Positions 1 to 11,120 of a stretch of 64,000 bases of DNA are shown in pieces. Under the pieces are notes generated by a model. That model made no database searches, had not been told where the DNA came from, and saw only the letters and a program-made list of their open reading frames with translations. A program made the position numbers and the translations under genes. The DNA is taken from assembly GCA_030490835.1 (NCBI GenBank), contig CM059974.1:1495501-1559500 (forward strand), in the 5' to 3' direction. The stretch comes from Annona cherimola (lineage: Eukaryota > Streptophyta > Magnoliopsida > Magnoliales > Annonaceae). Position 1 is the stretch's first letter. Each line of letters opens with the position of its first letter.

Positions 1-38
1 TATATTATATTATTTTCTATCAAATTTCCCGATTTTCA

Positions 39-310
39 GGGTGTGTTTGGTTGGAGGTAAAACTTTTGATGAAAAGTTTTGGGGTAGAAGTTGTCAAATT
101 GATAGAAAATGATGTGATATAATAGGGGTAATGATGAGGAGTAAAGATAATAAAGTTAAAATAGATAGGTTAGTTGTATGGGTAGTTGTGTAGAAATGAT
201 TGAAAAATATGATAGATTATATAGAAAAATATAAAAAAAATAATTAAAAATAAAATAATTATAAAAAGTAAAAAATTCAAAAGTTTTAGTTGACCTCTGA
301 CAAAAACACC
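39..310 (+). mobile_element. Tourist-like MITE, copy T1
   Basis: It starts with GGGTGTGTTTGG and ends with a worn version of the complementary terminus (ACAAAAACACC). The interior shares the family's order of short blocks (GATGAAAAGTTTT, AATGATGTGAT, AAAGTTAAAATAGATAGG, TAGAAATGATTGAAAA) with the copies at 17030, 25661, 26769, 35629 and 48641. No coding capacity. The flanking 3-bp duplication cannot be read confidently because the right end has decayed. Confidence 0.75.
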
Positions 311-367
311 GCACGGCGAAAACTTTTCAAAAGAGTACTGGTGCCGCTGAGAGGAAAGTTGGCCCAC

Positions 368-530
368 CACGTGTGACACGCACGCACGAACCCACCCACG
401 TGGGCGTAGAAATCGAAGGGAAGAGGAGGGCTTGGGTGCATCCGTACGTGGCTGCATGGTTCACGCCAGGCCCTCCTCTTGCAGGTCGCAGCCCGCGCGC
501 ATTCAATTTCAAAGTACAATCGCGCACGTG
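368..530. promoter_or_regulatory. Cluster of three CACGTG G-boxes
   Basis: Perfect CACGTG hexamers lie at 368-373, 397-402 and 525-530, with a further TACGTG near 445, in a GC-rich island (about 310-560) inside very AT-rich DNA. In plants CACGTG is bound by bZIP (ABRE-type) and bHLH (PIF-type) factors. No gene start is visible on either strand within the next kilobase to the right. The island may be the promoter of a gene to the left of the window, separated from it by MITE T1. Promoter function is inferred. Confidence 0.4.
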
Positions 531-641
531 AAAAGTAGGATGATGGGATGTTACAGAAAGACTGTGAATTGTACTAAGTACTAACTGGCTTCTCCTGCTG
601 AATCATATTGACATTTGCGCCAATTCCATTTACCCAACCTA

Positions 642-1013
642 CCTTCAATATATGGGAGCCCATCGTATGCTTCCCGGTGCTGCATGCTCTCGAGAATATA
701 CACTTATTTTTTTATTTTTTTTTGAATTTTTTTTTACAATATTATTAGTCTATGTATATTTAATATGTGTATAATTTTTTATCATTTTTGGAATATTTTA
801 GATATTTATTTTTTATTTTTGAAAATCATTAGTATTTTAGGTAATTTTACTGATTTTCAAAAATAAAAAATAAATATTTAAAATACTCCAAAAATGTTAA
901 AAATTTATAAAGATGTTAAATACACTTATATTAACAGTTTTATAAAAAATTTCAAAAAAATAAAAAAAATAAGTATATTCGCTTGAGAGCATACGATGGA
1001 GTTCCTTCAATAT
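642..1013. mobile_element. Fold-back Mutator-like MITE, copy F1
   Basis: A long imperfect palindrome. The outer arms contain CCATCGTATGC (left) and GCATACGATGG (right), and AT-rich inner arms meet near 845. The left outer arm carries an extra stretch (TTCCCGGTGCTGCATGC) absent on the right. A 10-bp direct repeat, CCTTCAATAT, flanks it at 642-651 and 1004-1013, the length expected for Mutator-type insertion. The inner arms resemble copies F2, F4, F6 and F9. Confidence 0.7.
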
Positions 1014-1099
1014 GGCCCATCATATTGAAATTTCTATTTATTTTTTCAAAAATTTGAACGTGTTATACGAACACATTTGGAGCATTTTGACAAAGATTA

Positions 1100-1620
1100 A
1101 TAAAAAATTTTCCGTCACTTTAATTATCTTATTTTTAATTATTTTCTTATATTTTCCTGCATATAAAACCGCTTAACTTTTCAATTATTTTTACCTGAGT
1201 ATTTACACAGTAAATTTGTTTATTTTAATTTTATTATCTTTACTTATCCTTATCCATATCATATCACATTATTTTTTCACTATTCAAAAATTTTTAAACA
1301 AAAACTTTTTATTAAAAGTTTATTACTTCCCAAACACATGGTGAGTTTGGTATTTAAAAAACTCTTCGAAGAAAAATTTTTAGTTGAGAAATTTATGAAA
1401 TTGAAGAAAGTGGTAGGTCATTACAAAAGTGATGATTAGAATTTAAAAATAAAATTAAAATAGATAGAATAATTGTATAAAAAGTCGTAAAGAAACGATT
1501 GAAAAGTAAAATAATTATATAAAAAAATGTGAATAAATCATTGAAAAATACAATAATTGTAAAAGAAAAAATGTCAGTGGGAAATTTTTGTCTTGGTGAA
1601 TGCTAAACGCATCCTTATCC
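1100..1620. mobile_element. Two abutting Tourist-like MITE remnants (T2, T3)
   Basis: The left part (about 1100-1340) carries the family in minus orientation (ATTTTAATTTTATTATCTTTACT, ending CCCAAACACATGG, given here as separate blocks in the text order). The right part starts at about 1343 (GGTGAGTTTGG) in plus orientation and runs to about 1600. They touch end to end. Both are diverged and the duplications are unreadable. Confidence 0.55.
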
Positions 1621-1952
1621 CGAAATACATTTTAAATTTTCATGAAGATTTTTCAATTTACAAAAATTCAGCTAAACCTAGCTCTGTCACTGTTTCGGCT
1701 AGTATTGCAGAGGCAGCAGCAGGTCCGCAGCCTTGTTGGACTTTGAAGTACGGGGTTTCTACGTATAGTTCGTCAAGTTTTGAAATTTGCACTTACTAAA
1801 TGTTTTATATTTGCATAAAATAGCTTCAAGTTTTAAAAATTTTCAATCATATTACTTGCAATTTCAAAATCACAATAATAAAGTCGATTCTTTGCCAAAA
1901 AAAATTTGGTGGCATTGTGGTTATTGTTAGCATATGCTAAAAAAGTGGAATC

Positions 1953-2350
1953 ATCTTTTGAAGCCGGCTTCACAGTGGCTTCCATAAAGCCAGCCCAAAA
2001 ACCTATTTTTTAAAAACTTTTTAAATTTTTTTTCATGGGTAAGTAAATCTAGGTGTGTTAAATCTATAAACCAAGTTTTACCATTTTTGGATTTTTTAAG
2101 TATTTATTTTGGATTTTTAAATACAGTGGCATTTCCGTAATTTTCTGATCTAAAAAAATTACGAAAATGCTACTTTGTTTAAAAATCCAAAATAAATACT
2201 TAAAAACATCCAAAAATGGTAAAACTTGGTTTATAGATTTAACACACCTAGATTTACTTACCCATGAAAAAAAATCAAAAAAAAGTTTTTAAAAAATAAG
2301 TTTTTTGGGCTGGCTTTACGGAAACTACCGTGAAGCCGGCTTCAAAAGAT
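1953..2350. mobile_element. Fold-back Mutator-like MITE, copy F2
   Basis: A nearly perfect 398-bp palindrome. Both outer ends read ATCTTTTGAAGCCGGCTTC toward the centre, and that end contains the self-complementary 12-mer GAAGCCGGCTTC. The inner arms carry the family blocks (AACCAAGTTTTACCATTTTTGG and its complement, shown as a 22-bp region at about 2071-2092) and meet near 2150. LINE fragment C is inserted at its right edge, so the original flanking duplication cannot be read cleanly. Confidence 0.75.
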
Positions 2351-2774
2351 CAAATCTGCTTTCCTTCTTGGGCTGAACTGGGCAATCCAGCTCAACATTT
2401 GCAGCGCCCAATTTGAGACGGATTCTCTAATCCTGTGCAATTTTTTGTTAAATCTCGATCCCGTCACTTCATCGGTTGGTCGGATCATTTCTGATATTAG
2501 GTCTATCCTAGCTGACAGATCTTCTTTCTCGGTCCACCATGTACTGTGGCAAGGCAATGAGGTGGCTTATGCCTTAGCTGAGCTGGCTGTCTACTCTTCT
2601 GTGGATGTTCGGGTGTGGTGGGATGTTCCACCCCGAGCTATTGTTGGGAAACTTTATAAAGACAATTTTTTGGCAATGAATTGCTCGGACTACTCTTTCC
2701 CTAATCCCCCTCAAACTGGGCGGGAGTATGGATAGAGTATTTCCCTTTATCAAAAAAAAAAAAAATCAAATCTG
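2349..2774 (+). mobile_element. 5'-truncated L1 LINE, copy C (RNase H tail)
   Basis: A truncated LINE of about 400 bp with its 3' end on the right. It encodes the last roughly 95-110 residues of the ORF2 RNase H domain (frame 2445-2735, with VHHVLWQGNEVAYALAELA and a C-terminal NCSDYS motif). These match the ends of LINE A (HHVLRQGNEVAHSLAEMA) and LINE B. A short 3' UTR and a run of 14 A (2752-2765) follow. The 10-bp target duplication ATCAAATCTG is perfect: 2349-2358 on the left and 2765-2774 on the right, where its first A merges with the poly(A). It cannot move on its own. It sits directly at the end of fold-back element F2. Confidence 0.85.
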
Positions 2775-4732
2775 GCTAAAAAATAGTCCAACAGCAACGA
2801 AAAACAGAAATATGCATTATTATTATTATTGGAGATATACTACAACCCAACAATAATCATTATGCAACCAAATGGTTATCAATTTTATTACTTATGTTTA
2901 AATTGGTTGCAGTGAATTTCACGATCGTGATCTCGCTAGTTAATTGAACTTTCAACTCTAGTATTATTTTTGACATAAAATTACCAGACATACGCTTTTA
3001 ATTATTTTATCTAAAAACTAAATGGATTGTACTATTCAAGTAGTTTCCTTTGTAGGTTTTTTTATTAGACTTTTTGTAAGAAAAAAATCTTTAAATAGAA
3101 TGGGATGATTCACTATATATTTTTAGAAAATTAGAAGGACATTCTAATTATTTCTTGCCGTGAGTTAATAACATTAGGTCTTCTTATGCAAAGTTGAGGA
3201 TCCAGGGAAGATGTAATAGTAAAAGTATGAAAGTAAGATAAGAAAATATTTTAGAATGGAGAACGTAATGTGATATGATAAGAGTAATAATTATAAACAA
3301 ATAACATAAAGTTAAAATAGACCAAGAGGACTTCATAAAAAAATAAAATTAGAGAATAGTTATATGAAAATATGTAAAAAAAAATTAATTAAAATGTAGA
3401 GATAATAATAAAAGGTAGTTAGATAACTAAAATATGAATCATACTAAAAGGTGTATAAAAAGGATTGGCAATTTTTTTTATTTTCTAGGGCATGTTTCAA
3501 AAAGTATTTCAGAGGTTTGAATGAGATTTAATTAGATAAAATTTTGTTTCCAAGAAAAAATTTTAATTCTTAATAGAAATTTTCATTTTATTAAGTTTTT
3601 TACATTTTCAATATTAAAATTTCATTCTTAATGTATCTTATTACATTTTCATTCTACTTTTCCATCCGGTTTTCGTCCGTTGCATACTTTGGAACAGCTC
3701 TAGCTAGTTCCAACCGGACCCTGATAAACTTTTTTTTTATTTTTTATTTTTATATATATATTGATATAACTTTTAAATTCCATTCCTATGCAATGTTTCC
3801 ATAGAAGTGAAATCATGTCATCTTCGTATTTGGACCATATATAGCTATCATAATTAATTCAAAAACATTATCATATGATTTTATTTAACATTATTCATTT
3901 TGTTATAGTACAAAAAATTATTCCAATCAAAATATCATGTAGGCCCTACCTTTCAAAAAGAATGTTCGGCTAAACACATCATTACATAAGGGTTCCATGT
4001 AACCACTTCTCATAGAGTTCCGCTTGTATATAATTCCTTCCATTTCTCTTACCTCGATGATTATTTGAAAATTTATTTTATTCTAGCTAAATAAATGATG
4101 TTAAATACGATAGATGAAGTTGAATGATGCTAAACAAGTGAATAAATATATAATATACATTACATAAATGATAATTTAATTTCCTTAACATCTAAGGCCA
4201 ACATGTGGTTTAGATTATGATCATTTCTTGCTCAAAAATGCTTCAATGGAACCTTTAATGCAATTCTATTCATTTTAATATATTTATGTGTGATAAAATT
4301 CGCTTCATCTATTGTATTTAACATCATTTATATTTTCATTAAAATTCTTTCATTTATTTAAAATTAATGTGCATGACCCCTATTTATAAATGTGTGAAAT
4401 TAATGTAATAAAATAGTCAATATTAAATATTAATTTTAAAGTAAAACATCTAAACCATATAAAATATCATTAGTATGTGGATAAATGATTAAACAAAGCG
4501 TTATTATATTCTAATACATATGTGAAAATATTTAAATATATTTAAGTATTTTTCCTAATTTACATATGAATATATATTTTTAAGAAAATATGGCCGACGC
4601 ACATATTTGATTTAGATAAAATTTAGTCTTCTATCAAAACAAATGATATTACATACAAAGAATAAATTAGATTTTGTATCAATAATCAATATATAAAAAA
4701 TAAAAGCATTTACATGGAACGACTTTTCTTGC
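2775..4732. other. AT-rich intergenic stretch, no gene seen
   Basis: No exon, RNA gene or element boundary can be supported here. About 3200-3470 has blocks of the Tourist-like family (GTGATATGATAAGAGTAATAA, AAAGTTAAAATAGA) but no clear ends. About 4085-4530 is a diverged dispersed repeat with a related copy at 27240-27530. A short (ATT)n run lies near 2816. Confidence 0.6.
4085..4530. repeat. Dispersed AT-rich repeat with internal inversion
   Basis: AAATGATGTTAAATACGATAGA near 4095 is close to the reverse complement of CTTCATCTATTGTATTTAAC near 4308, so the segment can fold back. The right half (about 4200-4530) is related to about 27240-27530: both have TTCATC(T/C)ATTGTATTTA, ATCTAAACC(A/G)T and TCTAATA(C/T)AT(A/G)TGTG in the same order. 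Element class unknown. Confidence 0.45.
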
Positions 4733-5712
4733 TTAGATCCTTGGCTGAATCGGGCCTAAGGTGGCTGCTCTAGCAGGGAGTTGCAGATCTTCCCAGTCTT
4801 CATTGTCCACCTTGTTGAAGAACTGGTCCACCATATCTGTGGACCTGTGGTTACTAGTTCCAGTTTAGAAGGGTACCACTGAAATATAATAAGTAATCGG
4901 GAAGCGAGCACGGATTGAATTTCTATTTTGAATGAAATCCATGAAAAGATAAAAAAGAGATTGATACCCACCTTAGGCTATCTTTTTCAACCAGTGGCCC
5001 TGCAACCCAGTGGCCCTGCAACCCTGCAACCCTGCATTTATTTTTCACCTTCATTTGAAGTTGGAAGCAACTAAATATGTGGGGAAGTGATCCAAACTCC
5101 AAAGACCATTTTTGAATTAAAAAATTAAAAAATATAAATTTGGACGGTGAGAAGATTTTACTTGTGCGTATGTATCTATAAAAAATAAGCATGACTTAAT
5201 AATGAATTGGCAACGTTTGATATTCCATGAAAGATCAATGGATGAATTGAGTTGTTGCTTTGATGACAGGGTTGGTTAGATCTCTTCCCAATAAAATCAA
5301 CTAAAAGTTGCAATCACTGCCGGATAGTATTGTTCTAGTGACAACTTCATGGAAATCATCGCTAATTGTTCTCAGCCCAGCATGGCAGGAGGTCCTGTAT
5401 TCTCGGATTAAGCATCGACAAAGGTCATCCGCTCGTCCTTCTCGGACCTGATCATGCAAGAAAACAACTGAATACGAACTTGTTTGATCTTGGGGAGCAC
5501 TTGAAAAACATATTTGTGAATTAAGAAAGATAAATCAGTTCCATCAACATTTTTTTTATCAAGTGGCATAATTGGTGAAGTTTCTAGTGCATTTAGAATG
5601 CTACCAATCTTAGAAAGACTTTGAGAGCCAATGGAGATGCCATCTTCAGTGACTTAATCGCTTTCACGATCCAATCATTCGATTCATCTGCTATGTTTTC
5701 TACCTCATCTTC
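4733..5712 (-). pseudogene. CHY/HIBCH-like gene, 3'-terminal exons (h, i, j)
   Basis: Three C-terminal exons of a 3-hydroxyisobutyryl-CoA hydrolase-like protein (crotonase fold; valine catabolism or peroxisomal metabolism in characterised relatives). Exon h, 5712-5605, is 36 codons between AG and GT, with DWIVKAIKSLKMASP and LKVFLRL. Exon i starts at 5447 after a CAG acceptor and reads VREGRADD...CLIREYR; it is recognisable to about 5345. Exon j starts at 4878 after TTTCAG (WYPSKLELV); a one-base frame change then leads to MVDQFFNKVDNEDWEDL...LPARA, with a stop at 4733-4735. Exons h and i join in phase 0 to restore the family's SLR(x)(I/V)REGR signature. The frameshift in j and the decayed end of i argue against a working protein. 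The upstream exons lie beyond LINE A, at 15.4-26.3 kb. Confidence 0.68.
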
Positions 5713-6691
5713 CTGGAACATAACACAATTCGCAACAGTTTGGAAATCATCATCATCATCAAATCATGTATTTGATTCATGGATATTGTGACCTTTAGAT
5801 CACAGATATTTCATTTCCCAAAGTAATTTCTTGGTTTTGTATTTGGTGGAGTGTTGAATTTTTTGACATCTTTCATCATCAGGATCCGTTGGGCTTTTCG
5901 CATGGGATAAAAGGTTGCCTACGAGCTCATTTTGCTATGGAATATAATGGAGCACTACAAAAACTTGGTTCTTCATAATTTGTAGTATATGGGATGTAGC
6001 AACTATTAAGAAGATAATCAAGTGGCTAACAAGAGTCTGTATGGAGTATTAAGGTGGAGAGGTCCAATGTTTGAAGATGGATAAAGACAACGGCCTCATT
6101 ATCTCTTTTCGAGAGTACATTCCTTTAGTTACTTGGCCATTTAAAGTGGATTAGCTGATTAAAAATGTAGATACTGGGTTGTCAATAGTTCATGCTTTCT
6201 GTGTTTAGGCGACCAAATTTTGATTTAGTTGTTAAAACATTATTATAAGTAAGGAAAAAAAATTTTGTCTATAAAAACATCTTCAAAAGCAAGAAAAATT
6301 TTTCTTGCCTAAAGGCATTGCATAAGTTTTTTTTCTTGCTAATAATGATTGTAAAAGACGAATTTTCTTATAGTGGAGTAGTTTAAAGATTTGTGCTATC
6401 TGGAAAGGAGAGATTTTGTATGTTTTAAGAGAAAAGTTATAATTAATTTATAAAATAGTAAAGTAATCATCGGTTACACTGGTTTAATGAAGCGTTATAT
6501 GCTTTTGCCTTATATATTTATCCCTTGTTATAATATTATTGGGTTAATTCTAAAACAACTAACAAACATCATTAGGCATTTAGAAAAATGACACAAATAA
6601 TCACATATTATACCCCTAATGACAAATATGGCGATGCTGTTAGGTTTTGTTAAATAACGGTGCAAATTTTTTTTAAAATGATCAAATAACC
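5713..6691. other. Intron remnant of the CHY-like gene, left of LINE A
   Basis: AT-rich DNA between exon h and the left target duplication of LINE A. I see no exon in it. A block near 6540-6690 resembles other 'nnn ATATTTGGCA' type AT-rich repeats, but its ends cannot be set. Confidence 0.5.
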
Positions 6692-9275
6692 CTTATCATT
6701 TATTTTCTTTTTTTTTTGATGGAAGAATTACTCTATCCCGACGCCCTTTCCCCTTGGAAAGGGTTCGGAGGAGAGTAATCCGAGCAATGCATTGCCAAAA
6801 AATTGTCTATACACAGTTTTCTTAGGACTACTTGGGGGGGATTCCCCCACCAAAGTAGCTGATGTACATCAGAACAAGAAGCCATCTCGGCTAAGGAATG
6901 AGCTACCTCATTACCCTGTCTAAGAACATGATGAATAGAGAGGTGGTCATAAGTAGCAAAAATAGATCTGATCTCATCAATGACATGCCCCACTGGAGAG
7001 GATATTGTGCAGTCTTTGGATAAGTACTGACAAAGTAGTAGAGAATAGGATTCAATCAGAACCTGGCTCAGCTTCAGTTGAATCGCCCACTTGGTTGCCA
7101 ATAAGAAAGCGTGGGCCTCCATGAGGAGCGGTTCCATCGTGCCCGTCCATCTCCACCCCCTGGCAGCAATGAAACGGCCCCTGGAGTCCCTGATGATAGC
7201 CGCTAAACCAGTAACACCCTTATCATCCAAGGCTCGCGCATCAACATTCATCTTGAAAGCCTCCGCGGGCGGTTTAGTCCACCTGGCCACTAATGGAAGA
7301 TCGATAACACTCATCTGACTAAGGAGCTTAGCCCTATGAAATTGTTCGCAGTAGTCACGACACCAAGGTAGAATCATATGGAAAACTGGTGGGTCCCCGT
7401 CTTCTCTCAGCTTGTTCCTTAGAAACCAGACCCTCCAACAAAAAAGGATAAAGAAAGTCAAATCCAGCAATTGATTCCTGAGGGACAGAGTACACAACAT
7501 TTGAATCACAGAGAGCGGAGGAGAGTGCAGCCTAGCAGCCACGCAACTAAGCCTTGCAATATGAGAGCATCCCAAAAAGAGGTGGTCAGAGTTTTCCACC
7601 TCCCCCTTGCAAAAGAAACAGGTAGTATCCACCTGAATACCCCTCGAAGATAAATTCTGCAAAGTGGGGAGAGCATTCCGTACCAGCCGCCAGCCAAAAA
7701 ACATCACTTTGCTTGGAAGGTTTGTCCTCCAGATGGCCCTATAGAAGGACGAGAGGTTTTGGCTGTCCGAACTCTGAGAGAGCAGCCTGTAGGCCGATTT
7801 GACCGAGAAGTGACCATTAGGTTCATGGGCCCAGTAAATACAGTCCTCCGCCTCGCCCTGTGGAGGTGGAATAAAGCTAATCTCCTGCCACCGAGCCTCG
7901 CCAACCGCCGCCACAATCTTTTCCTTGACCCAGGATTTGGTTTCCCCATTGATGAAGTCACAAACACAGGCCTCCTCCGAAATGGAGCACGGGAGAGGAC
8001 CCGCCTTGGAGAGCACTGAATCGAGCCAGAGGTCGCCAAAGAACCGGATCCTCATCCCATTACCCACTCTCCATTTGCACCCCTCAAGGACGGCATCACG
8101 TGCCCTTAGAATGCTTTTCCAGGTATAGGAGCCCGAGGGCTTAGCATTACAATCCCATATATCCGAATTCTTGAAATATCTGGCCTTCATCACCTTGTAG
8201 CAGAGGGAGGCGGATCCCGTAGCTAATCTAAAGACCTGCTTAGCCAAAAGGGCAAAGTTGAAATTAATGATATCCCTGAAACCCATTCCGCCTGCCCTCT
8301 TCGATTTACACATTTCCTTCCAAGCGACCCAGCTCATTTTCCTTTTATCCCCCTTGTCGCCCCACCAAAATCTGCTTAACATTCCATTTATGGCCCGGCA
8401 AAAGGAGGTAGGCAGCAAAAAAAGACTCATGGTATATGATGGAATTGCTTGGGCCACAGCCTTTAGAAGAACTTCTTTCCCGCCCCAGGACAAAAGGCGC
8501 CCCTTCCACCCCTGAATTCTGTGCCAAATTCGCTCTTTGATGCCTTTGAACATACCTGTCTTGGATCTGCTTAGCCAAGCGGGAAGGCCGAGGTAGTGGT
8601 GGAGATCCCGACCCGGGGCGCCAAACAGGTTTGACAGCACCCCCCTTTCATATATAGACGTATTTGTGCTGAAGAAGAAGGAGGTCTTGTCCACATTGAT
8701 CAGTTGACCAGAAGAGGAAGAGTATTGGGAAAGGATGTCCAAAAGGGCCCTGATATTCTGTTCATCAGCCTTAATGAAAAGTAGGGCATCGTCCGCAAAC
8801 AATAGGTGAGTAAGTTGTGGTCCCCTTGGGTTTATTCTGATCCCGCTCAGTTCGCCTCTCGCTGCCGCATTTGAAATGAGCACTGACAAGCCTTCCGCAC
8901 ATAGAAGAAAAAGATAGGGAGACAGTGGGTCGCCCTGTCTTAGACCCCTATTTGGTTGGAAGCACCGGGATTTGAATCCGTTCAGTTTGATCCGGAATGT
9001 AACCGTTGATAAGCAGCTTCTGATCCATTGGATCCATATGGGACTGAAATTCATCGTTTCCATTACTTGGTAGAGAAAATCCCATTCGACCCTATCATAG
9101 GCCTTTGACATGTCAAACTTAATAGCCATCTCCCGTCTACTGCCACTCCTTCGTCGTCGTAGAGAGTGGATAGCTTCGTAGGCAACCAACATGTTATCCG
9201 TGATGAGCCTGCCCTGGGACAAACGCACTCTGTTCCGCACTGATGACCTCATGTAGCGCCCCTTTGAGTCTGTTC

Positions 9276-11120
9276 CAATGTTGTCAGAACCGAACCGGTA
9301 AAAGAACTGGTCTGGTTCGAACCGGTGACGTCAGCATGACATATTTGTTATGTATATTATGATTTATGTGATGTGTATTGATGGAATTAGATGAGTATCA
9401 CGTGACTTAGCCTATTTAATAGGTTGGTAAGGAAAAAAAAAACAAAATTGAAATAAATAGCATATTTGCGTGAAAAAATATGAAAAAAATAATTAAAAAA
9501 GTAAAGTAGCAATGTAAAAAATAGGGGAATTTTTTTTAAAATTTTCCTCAAAGCCAAACAAGGACTCGGTAAAATTAGAAGTGTAAAAGATAAAACTGAG
9601 AAATTTGATTCTTTAATAAGATTTTGCATTGGAAATGTTAATAGAAATAAATTACACCTGCTTGGATGGTTTTTAGTTGGAAACAGATTTCAAAACTTAA
9701 GCAGGGGTGATTGAAAACTAATACATAGAGAATTTGAGTCTGCAGCACGCATAACTTGGACTTTAATAGAGCGTTACGAACTCCATCGACGTAAGCTGCC
9801 CAGCTTTCAGAGCTCCTCCCAACACGTGCACTGCCCACTCCTCTCCTAGCTCTCCTAGTATGGAAGCTGCTTCCACCCACGCCTTCAAAAATCTCGTAGC
9901 ATGGTAGCATGGCAAGCGAACAATAGATGGTCGCCCAACACCCATTGCAGGCCGTCACACCCCACGCGAATTCCTCGTGGTGTCCACCTTGGCTTCCATT
10001 GCAGCACCTTGTGTGGGCAGGTTGCTCCCTCGTGTGAAGGCATGCATGCTAATGGGGTTGTCTCAATGCTGGAATTTGCAATGGTTGTGTTTGGCCTCTC
10101 GATCATCTGCCCAGCGACTGAAGCGCGCCTCGTCGAACGCATCTCGCGGTCAAATCTATCGTCATCATCCAACCTCATTTGTGAACCCCTGTTGCCAACC
10201 GCAGAATTTTTTGGGGATCACGACTGCTAGAAGCTCCCATCTCCTTCCAAGCCTCTTGCGTTGCCTGTCCAATCGCCTCTCTCCCAAGATCATCGAGAAT
10301 CCCAGAGAGCCTAGCCATGATACAAACCGATCACTGTTGTTGAGCAGCCCGCCCGACACGTCAATGTCAGGGGAGACGGACTTGGGTCAGCCGAGATCGG
10401 GATAGGCAGTCGCACCCGTGCTGTTGATGATGGCATTATCGAATTGGTTCAACGATCGTTGAGTTTGGAATCTTGGACGATGGCCCCCATAGCACAAACA
10501 CCCATGCAAGGGAGTTAAATCTCCATGAGCGAGTGTAGCTGCCACGGGTTGCACGGCACCAAGGATCCATCGCTTGATGGAGGAGAATGGACCTAAGAAG
10601 GAGGAGACAAAATGCCCCCTCTGCTTGGGGCCAAAACCTGCCATGCTTCGGGTTGGCGATTTGTCTTCTGCTAGAAGATGAGCGGATGATGGATCCGAGA
10701 ACAGAGAAATAGAAACAGAGAGGCAATGGTTCGAACCGGCGGGTGCTGCGGGCGCTGCGCGGGAGCAGCCGGCGGCGGGAGCTGCGAGGGCCGAGGACGC
10801 CGAGTTGATGATGGCAGGCGCTGCCACTGTGAGGAGACGACGATGGCGTTTTAGGGTTTAAATTTCAGAAACGACGAAAGGGGGGAAATGAGAGAGGGGC
10901 AGCGAGCGGGAGGCGGGAAGTGGGTTCCGTAACAGACTTCATTTGGTTTTTTATATATATATATATATAAAACCATCCGACCGGTCGAATACGGTTCGAC
11001 CGCATATCCCGGTTCGACAGCCGGTTCACCGGTTCGGACGATTTTATATAAACGAACCGAACCGGGAGGTATCGAACCGGAAATTTGACCGGCCGGTCCG
11101 GTCCGGTTCTTATAACACTG
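9276..11120. mobile_element. Non-autonomous hAT element H1 (1845 bp)
   Basis: A perfect 8-bp target duplication, GTCTGTTC, lies at 9268-9275 and 11121-11128. The termini read inward CAATGTTGTCAGAACCGAAC and CAGTGTTATAAGAACCGGAC. Sub-terminal DNA is rich in ACCGG and GGTTCG. These are hAT features (8-bp duplication, short inverted ends, sub-terminal repeats). The interior is AT-rich at 9300-9660 and strikingly GC-rich at 9750-10860. It has open frames (for example 10827-10387 minus, Ala-rich at its start), but no transposase or other domain I recognise. The segment next to the right end (ATTTCCCCCCTTTCG, read inward) is shared with H4 at the right window edge. Inserted in LINE A ORF2. Confidence 0.9.
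9750..10860. other. GC-rich cargo of hAT element H1, unidentified
   Basis: About 1.1 kb of gene-like composition inside H1. Frames on both strands are open for 60-146 codons, none with a recognised domain. Read from the right end, it begins with AAACCCTAAAACGCCATCG, the kind of sequence seen in plant 5' leaders, followed by a GC-rich Ala/Pro stretch. It may be a degraded host-gene leader or first exon captured by the element, or the worn 5' part of the family's own gene. I cannot decide which. Confidence 0.35.

Noticed and set aside
1593..1799. 68-codon plus-strand frame
   Set aside because: Begins with a non-ATG codon, overlaps MITE debris, has no similarity or splice context.
7091..8578. 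Several plus-strand and other-phase frames inside LINE A
   Set aside because: Antisense shadows of ORF2, without domain similarity.
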